Source: Thalassobacillus devorans MSP14
GTDB lineage: Bacteria; Bacillota; Bacilli; Bacillales; Halobacillaceae
Length of the DNA: 64,000 nt
Direction of reading: 5' to 3'
NCBI RefSeq assembly: GCF_000496835.1
Contig: NZ_KI543236.1
Coordinates: forward strand, 990,589 to 1,054,588
The notes below the pieces were generated by a model that saw only the letters and a program-made list of their open reading frames with translations, had not been told where the DNA came from and made no database searches. This document shows, piece after piece, positions 59,427 to 64,000 of this stretch. The stretch's first letter is position 1. Each line of letters opens with the position of its first letter. Made by a program: the position numbers and the translations under genes.

Positions 59427-60436
59427 GCAACAAAGTCATACTACAAGTGAATGAATTGAAAAAACACTTCAACCTTGGTAAAGGTCGTAATCTTAAGGCG
59501 GTAGATGATGTCAGTTTTGACGTCTACCAGGGAGAAACATTCGGTCTTGTCGGCGAATCTGGCTGCGGCAAATCTACCATCGGCAGAACGATTATGGGGT
59601 TATATAGCCGGACGGATGGCCAGGTAATCTATAATGGAAAAGATGTCCATGGACAGGGCGAAGAAGAAAAATTCAAGTTTTACCGGAATATGCAGATGAT
59701 TTTCCAGGATCCTTATGCCTCTTTGAATCCACGTTCTACCGTAGGAGAAATCATATCAGAACCAATGATTGTCCATAATTTATATCCCGATAAAAAGAAG
59801 CGGATGGAGCGAGTGTATCAATTGCTGGAAGAGGTAGGGTTGAATCGTGATCATGCTACCAGATATCCCCATGAATTCAGCGGTGGACAAAGGCAGCGGA
59901 TCGGAATTGCACGCGCGCTGGCACTGGACCCTGACTTTATCATTGCAGACGAACCAATTTCTGCTTTGGATGTTTCTGTACAAGCTCAAGTAGTGAATCT
60001 ATTAGAGAGATTACAAGAAGAAAAAGGGTTGACCTATCTATTCATTGCCCATGATTTATCCATGGTACGTCATATTTCAGACAGGATCGGAGTCATGTAC
60101 CTTGGCCACTTAGTAGAATTGACCGACAGTGACAGTCTTTATGAACACCCGAAACATCCTTACACGCAGGCATTATTATCTGCCATCCCGATACCTGATC
60201 CGGATGTGGAAGAGCGCAGGGAAAGAGTGATTTTGGAAGGGGAACTGCCCAGCCCGATCGATCCACCGAGCGGATGTGTGTTCCGCACCCGGTGCCCAAT
60301 GGCGATGGAAGCATGCGCAACGACAAAACCCGTCTGGCAGGCAGTGGATGACAAACATTTCGTTGCCTGTCATCTTTACAATGATGACATAAAAGACAAA
60401 ACACCGATAAAGCATAAACACAAACAATTGCATTAA
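59423..60436 (+). CDS. dppF: Dipeptide ABC transporter ATP-binding protein DppF/YkfD
   Basis: A 337-residue second ATPase of the transporter, pairing with DppD. Walker A is GESGCGKSTIG, the signature FSGGQRQRIG, Walker B FIIADEPISAL, and the C-terminal cysteines are CVFRTRCPMAMEAC. I use ATG 59423 behind GACGGAGGAA; an in-frame ATG at 59381 is deep in ykfC. In B. subtilis the matching gene, ykfD, also ends the ykf cluster, but there ykfABCD is separate from the end of dpp only by dppE. The order here implies one transcript. Confidence 0.94.
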   Translation: MSNKVILQVNELKKHFNLGKGRNLKAVDDVSFDVYQGETFGLVGESGCGKSTIGRTIMGLYSRTDGQVIYNGKDVHGQGEEEKFKFYRNMQMIFQDPYASLNPRSTVGEIISEPMIVHNLYPDKKKRMERVYQLLEEVGLNRDHATRYPHEFSGGQRQRIGIARALALDPDFIIADEPISALDVSVQAQVVNLLERLQEEKGLTYLFIAHDLSMVRHISDRIGVMYLGHLVELTDSDSLYEHPKHPYTQALLSAIPIPDPDVEERRERVILEGELPSPIDPPSGCVFRTRCPMAMEACATTKPVWQAVDDKHFVACHLYNDDIKDKTPIKHKHKQLH

Positions 60437-60458
60437 GTACAAAGGTTTTCACTATAAA

Positions 60459-60500
60459 TAAAGCTTGCAGAGGGCCACATGGTTTTTCTGCAAGCTTTTA
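60459..60500 (+). terminator. Terminator after dppF
   Basis: TAAAGCTTGCAGA and TCTGCAAGCTTTTA pair almost perfectly over 13 positions, followed by TTATT. Confidence 0.88.
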
Positions 60501-60584
60501 TTATTACTTTTGATAGCAGCGGGAAGTAATTACCTTTTTGAGTCAATATAATAGAGCACTCTTTCTTATCTTATCCCCTTACTC

Positions 60585-60613
60585 TTGCATTAGATTATTT
60601 GGTATTATATATT
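60585..60613 (+). promoter_or_regulatory. Sigma-A promoter of fapR-plsX-fabD-fabG
   Basis: TTGCAT (60585-60590), a 17-nt spacer and TATATT (60608-60613), about 43 nt before the fapR start. Confidence 0.72.
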
Positions 60614-60615
60614 AC

Positions 60616-60635
60616 TATTAGTACCTAGTCATAAT
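60616..60635 (+). promoter_or_regulatory. FapR operator
   Basis: TATTAGTACCTAGTCATAAT lies right after the -10 box. The left half TTAGTACC fits the FapR palindrome (TTAGTACCTGGTACTAA-type) exactly; the right half (GTCATAA) has drifted. Its place at the start point indicates autoregulation relieved by malonyl-CoA. Confidence 0.82.
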
Positions 60636-60655
60636 TCGGACGGTGGATGGCAAAT

Positions 60656-61237
60656 ATGAAAAAGGATAAACGAACACGTCAAAAAGAATTAAAAGAAACG
60701 ATCGACTCCACTCCATTCATTACAGATGAAGATCTGGCGAAAAAGTTCGGTGTCAGCATCCAGACGATCAGGCTTGACCGCATGGAACTTTCCATTCCGG
60801 AGTTAAGGGAACGGATTAAATCGGTAGCAAGAAATGAATGGAATGAAACGGTAAAAGCGTTACCGATCGAAGAAGTTATCGGTGAAATAGTAGATTTAGA
60901 GTTGGATCAACGGGCAATTTCTATATTGGATATCGATAGGGAGCATGTGTTTTCCCGGAATGATATTGCACGGGGACATCATTTATTCGCCCAGGCTAAT
61001 TCATTGGCGGTGGCCGTCATCAATGATGAACTGGCACTTACAGCCAAGGCGGAGATCCGTTTTACCCGCCAGGTGACAAAAGGAGAACGTGTCGTAGCAA
61101 AAGCCGCTGTCACCGGTGTTGATAGAAAAGGGCGGACCGTCGTCGAAGTGAATAGCTACGTAGAAAATGAAAAAGTGTTTTCCGGAGTGTTTGAAATGTT
61201 TCGTTCGAATGAACAGAGGGGGCAGGAACAGTCATGA
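60656..61237 (+). CDS. fapR: Fatty acid and phospholipid biosynthesis repressor FapR
   Basis: A 193-residue repressor of lipid synthesis genes, released from DNA by malonyl-CoA or malonyl-ACP. An N-terminal helix-turn-helix ([15 protein letters not shown]) is joined to a hot-dog effector domain containing [16 protein letters not shown] and [12 protein letters not shown] prefer ATG 60656, 9 nt after GGTGG; ATG 60647 directly touches that site. It overlaps plsX by 4 nt. Confidence 0.96.
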   Translation: MKKDKRTRQKELKETIDSTPFITDEDLAKKFGVSIQTIRLDRMELSIPELRERIKSVARNEWNETVKALPIEEVIGEIVDLELDQRAISILDIDREHVFSRNDIARGHHLFAQANSLAVAVINDELALTAKAEIRFTRQVTKGERVVAKAAVTGVDRKGRTVVEVNSYVENEKVFSGVFEMFRSNEQRGQEQS

Positions 61238-62241
61238 GAATCGCAATTGATGCAATGGGCGGAGATCATGCACCTGGCGAGATCGTCAAAGGTGCAATAG
61301 AAGCAGTAAAAGCTGATGCCAACCTTCAGATCACGCTAATTGGTGATGAAGAACAAATTCAGCCATTGGTAAAAGATACAAGTAATATAACCATTTTACA
61401 TACAAAAGAGAAAATAACCAGCGAGGATGAGCCTGTCCGTGCGGTCCGCCGAAAAAAACAGGCTTCCATGGTGCTGATGGCTCAGGAAGTGAAGGAAGGA
61501 AGGGCCGATGCATGCATTTCCGCTGGCAATACCGGAGCCTTGATGAGCGCCGGACTCTTTATGGTGGGGAGAATCAAAGGGATCGAAAGGCCGGCTTTGA
61601 GCCCGACGCTACCGACAGTTGACGGAAAAGGGTTCCTTTTGCTCGATGTTGGTGCCAATGTTGATGCTAAAGCACAGCATCTTGTCCAGTATGCCATCAT
61701 GGGCTCCATTTACTCAGAGAAAGTCAGAGGAATCAACAAACCGAGAGTAGGCTTGTTAAATGTCGGCACAGAAGATGGTAAAGGCAGTGAGCTTGCCAAA
61801 AAGGCCTTCACTCAATTGCAAGAAGCGCCGGTAGATTTTATCGGAAATGTCGAAGCACGTGACCTTCTCGAAGGCGTTGCTGATGTCGTGGTTACAGATG
61901 GTTTCAGTGGCAACATTGCTCTTAAAACCATAGAAGGAACTGCGCTTACGATGTTTGCTATGATAAAAGAAACCTTTATGTCGAACTTTAAAACAAAACT
62001 GGCAGCCGGTCTGGTGAAAAATGACTTGAAACAGCTGAAGGGTCAACTTGATTATTCGGAATATGGCGGTGCCGGATTATTCGGGCTGGCAGCCCCGGTG
62101 ATCAAAGCTCATGGATCATCTAATGCAAGAGCGGTTTTCAATGCGATTAAACAAGCTTCCCATATGGTGGAAGAAGATGTTACAACAAAAATAGCGGAAG
62201 CGGTAAAAAATATCCAGGAAACAGAGGAGGAAAAAGCATGA
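61234..62241 (+). CDS. plsX: Phosphate acyltransferase PlsX
   Basis: A 335-residue peripheral membrane enzyme that converts acyl-ACP to acyl-phosphate for phospholipid synthesis with PlsY. Conserved motifs are [54 protein letters not shown] and [20 protein letters not shown] precedes the ATG in the end of fapR. It overlaps fabD by 4 nt. Confidence 0.97.
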   Translation: MRIAIDAMGGDHAPGEIVKGAIEAVKADANLQITLIGDEEQIQPLVKDTSNITILHTKEKITSEDEPVRAVRRKKQASMVLMAQEVKEGRADACISAGNTGALMSAGLFMVGRIKGIERPALSPTLPTVDGKGFLLLDVGANVDAKAQHLVQYAIMGSIYSEKVRGINKPRVGLLNVGTEDGKGSELAKKAFTQLQEAPVDFIGNVEARDLLEGVADVVVTDGFSGNIALKTIEGTALTMFAMIKETFMSNFKTKLAAGLVKNDLKQLKGQLDYSEYGGAGLFGLAAPVIKAHGSSNARAVFNAIKQASHMVEEDVTTKIAEAVKNIQETEEEKA

Positions 62242-63176
62242 AACGTGTAGCTTTTATTTTTCCCGGCCAGGGATCCCAGGAAGTAGGAATGGGAAAAGCC
62301 TTGTATGAATCTTATGACGAAGTGAAAACATTATTTGATCAAGCGGATGATAAACTCGGTGTCTCCTTGACGAAGCTTATGTTCGAAGGACCGCAGGAGG
62401 AACTGACGAAAACAGAGCATGCCCAGCCGGCACTGTTAGTGAATAGTGCTTCCATTGTATCCCTCCTTAAAAAAGAAGGAATCGAACCAGTAATGACAGC
62501 CGGCCACAGCCTGGGTGAATACAGCGCGCTGGTTGCATCAGGAGCCTTAGAGCCACTCGAAGCAGCAAAACTGGTACAAAAGCGGGGCCAACTGATGGAA
62601 CATGCTTACCCAACCGGTAAGGGAGCAATGGCTGCGATTTTAGGTCTGGAGCAAGATTTTATCCAGGAAGTCCTGGATAAAATCGAAGGAGAAATTGTGG
62701 ATCTTGCGAATATTAACTGCCCTGGGCAAATTGTTATCTCCGGCAGCAAAGAAGGTGTAGATGAAGCATCTGAGCTATTAAAAGAAGCCGGGGCAAAACG
62801 AGTGCTTCCATTGAATGTCAGCGGTCCATTCCATTCCCGTCTGATGAAACCGGCCAGTGAAGATTTCTCTAAAGCATTGCAGGAGGCGGAGCTATCGGAT
62901 GCTGACCTTCCAGTTTATGCGAATGTCACGGCTGAAGCCGTACAGGACAAAAAAATGATCGAGGAGCTATTAGTTGAGCAACTCTATTCACCTGTCCGGT
63001 TCCAGGAAATCCTTGAAAAGTTTGTGGAACAGGATCTCGATGCCATCGTGGAAGTCGGACATGGTAAAGTATTGAGTGGATTGGTTCGTAAAGTAAAAAG
63101 GAGAATGAAGACGTTCCAAATTCAGGATCCAGAAACATTGCAAGCATTCATTGACTGGTATAAGGAGGATTCATAA
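62238..63176 (+). CDS. fabD: Malonyl-CoA:ACP transacylase
   Basis: A 312-residue enzyme that loads malonate onto acyl carrier protein. [12 protein letters not shown] near the N terminus, the nucleophile S91 in [10 protein letters not shown], and the catalytic His in GPFHSRLM near residue 198 are all present. GAGGAGGAAAA precedes the ATG. It overlaps fabG by one base. Confidence 0.97.
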   Translation: MKRVAFIFPGQGSQEVGMGKALYESYDEVKTLFDQADDKLGVSLTKLMFEGPQEELTKTEHAQPALLVNSASIVSLLKKEGIEPVMTAGHSLGEYSALVASGALEPLEAAKLVQKRGQLMEHAYPTGKGAMAAILGLEQDFIQEVLDKIEGEIVDLANINCPGQIVISGSKEGVDEASELLKEAGAKRVLPLNVSGPFHSRLMKPASEDFSKALQEAELSDADLPVYANVTAEAVQDKKMIEELLVEQLYSPVRFQEILEKFVEQDLDAIVEVGHGKVLSGLVRKVKRRMKTFQIQDPETLQAFIDWYKEDS

Positions 63177-63916
63177 TGCTCGAACATCAAGTTGCACTCG
63201 TAACCGGTGCTTCACGTGGAATTGGACGAGCGATCGCCCTGGAACTTGCTGATAAAGGTGCTGCCGTCGCTGTCAACTATGCAGGCAGTGAAGCAAAAGC
63301 ACAGGAAGTCGTAGAAGAAATCGAAGCTAATGGTGGAAAGGCGATCAAAATCCAGGCAGACGTATCAAAGGAAGCCGATGTGAAAGATATGGTCAAACAG
63401 ACGATTGAAGCTTTTGGTAGACTGGATATCCTGGTGAACAATGCTGGCATTGCAAAAGATAACCTGCTGATGCGCATGAAAGAAGAGGAATTCGACCAGG
63501 TGATTGACACCAATTTGAAGGGTGTATTTTTGACTACCAAAGCTGTTACCCGTCAAATGATGAAACAAAAAAGTGGGCGGATCATCAACATTGCGTCCAT
63601 CGTCGGTGTTTCCGGAAATCCCGGTCAGGCAAACTATGTAGCAGCCAAAGCGGGTGTCATCGGGATGACGAAGTCGAATGCAAAAGAATTGGCCACAAGA
63701 AATATCCTGGTCAATGCCGTAGCGCCTGGTTTTATCACTACGGACATGACTGATGAATTGTCCGAAGAACAACGGGAAGAAATGCTGAAAATGATTCCGT
63801 TAAACCGTTTGGGCGAAGCTAAGGATATCGCCAATGTGGTACGTTTCCTTGCTTCTGAAGACAGCAGCTATATGACAGGCCAGACAATTCATGTCGATGG
63901 CGGCATGGTAATGTAA
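63176..63916 (+). CDS. fabG: 3-oxoacyl-[ACP] reductase FabG
   Basis: A 246-residue SDR that reduces 3-oxoacyl-ACP with NADPH in fatty-acid elongation. It has TGASRGIG (residues 10-17), NNAG (88-91), catalytic S141, Y154 and K158, and the C-terminal [20 protein letters not shown] precedes the ATG. In Bacillus acpP follows; only its presumed promoter is inside the window. Confidence 0.97.
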   Translation: MLEHQVALVTGASRGIGRAIALELADKGAAVAVNYAGSEAKAQEVVEEIEANGGKAIKIQADVSKEADVKDMVKQTIEAFGRLDILVNNAGIAKDNLLMRMKEEEFDQVIDTNLKGVFLTTKAVTRQMMKQKSGRIINIASIVGVSGNPGQANYVAAKAGVIGMTKSNAKELATRNILVNAVAPGFITTDMTDELSEEQREEMLKMIPLNRLGEAKDIANVVRFLASEDSSYMTGQTIHVDGGMVM

Positions 63917-63990
63917 GGATGGACCCGGTAAATTATTACCGGTTGAAATCATAAATGATGATTTATCTAGTTTTTCAATGGAATTTCTAC

Positions 63991-63996
63991 TATAAT
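63991..63996 (+). promoter_or_regulatory. Probable -10 box of a promoter for the gene downstream of fabG (expected acpP)
   Basis: TATAAT at the very end of the window, 75 nt after fabG. Before it, CCGGTAA / TTACCGG (63928-63945) forms a 7-bp hairpin without a T-run. In B. subtilis acpA has its own promoter here. Confidence 0.4.
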
Positions 63997-64000
63997 AACG

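Overview
The window is a chromosomal core segment of a spore-forming member of the Bacillaceae. Gene order follows the Bacillus subtilis ylm–pyr–ylo–rec–fap region almost gene for gene, and a 26-codon spoVM is present. Gene set, moderate G+C and protein sequences fit a Virgibacillus/Halobacillus/Oceanobacillus-type (often halophilic) genus, but I cannot fix the genus. No rRNA, tRNA, prophage or CRISPR array is visible.

Layout. (1) 1-7 kb: division/envelope cluster ylmC-pgeF-ylmE-sepF-ylmG, then a long palindromic repeat that carries a group II intron with its own reverse transcriptase/maturase, then ylmH and divIVA. (2) 6.7-11.5 kb: T-box-controlled ileS, lspA and the ylyB pseudouridine synthase. 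(3) 11.5-23.5 kb: the complete UMP operon pyrR-P-B-C-AA-AB-K-D-F-E, with three PyrR attenuators (before pyrR, pyrP and pyrB) and a good sigma-A promoter at the end of ylyB. (4) 23.5-29 kb: a small orphan membrane protein, a second palindromic repeat, rqcH on the minus strand, yicC, remA, gmk, rpoZ and a third repeat. (5) 29-43 kb: coaBC, priA, fmt, rsmB, prpC, prkC, rsgA, rpe, thiN, spoVM, rpmB (minus), yloU, fakA. (6) 43-47 kb: an accessory block (SelO, a short-chain dehydrogenase, a purine-type permease) between fakA and sdaAB. (7) 47-50.6 kb: sdaAB, sdaAA, recG. (8) 50.6-60.5 kb: a dipeptide uptake and murein-peptide catabolic operon dppABCDE-ykfABC-dppF, with a near-perfect CodY box on its promoter. 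(9) 60.5-64 kb: fapR-plsX-fabD-fabG behind a FapR operator.

How the parts work together: the pyr operon is read as one UMP-responsive unit. The dpp/ykf operon imports peptides, trims them (DppA, YkfA, YkfC) and epimerises the resulting Ala-Glu dipeptide (YkfB), under likely CodY and possibly CcpA control. FapR controls the plsX/fabD/fabG lipid genes and its own transcription. PrpC/PrkC are the phosphatase/kinase pair that senses muropeptides.

The least ordinary material is non-coding: (a) a family of long nested palindromes (about 0.4-0.6 kb) with inverted ends, found at four places in the first 29 kb; (b) a group II intron inserted in one of them, whose boundaries are supported by an uninterrupted copy and by an exon-intron pairing; (c) a 95-nt double-hairpin element present twice, each time directly after the terminator of a ligand-responsive attenuator (T-box of ileS, PyrR attenuator of pyrP). 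Compared with B. subtilis as I remember it, def, rlmN, ylyA and the cysH cluster are missing from their expected places.
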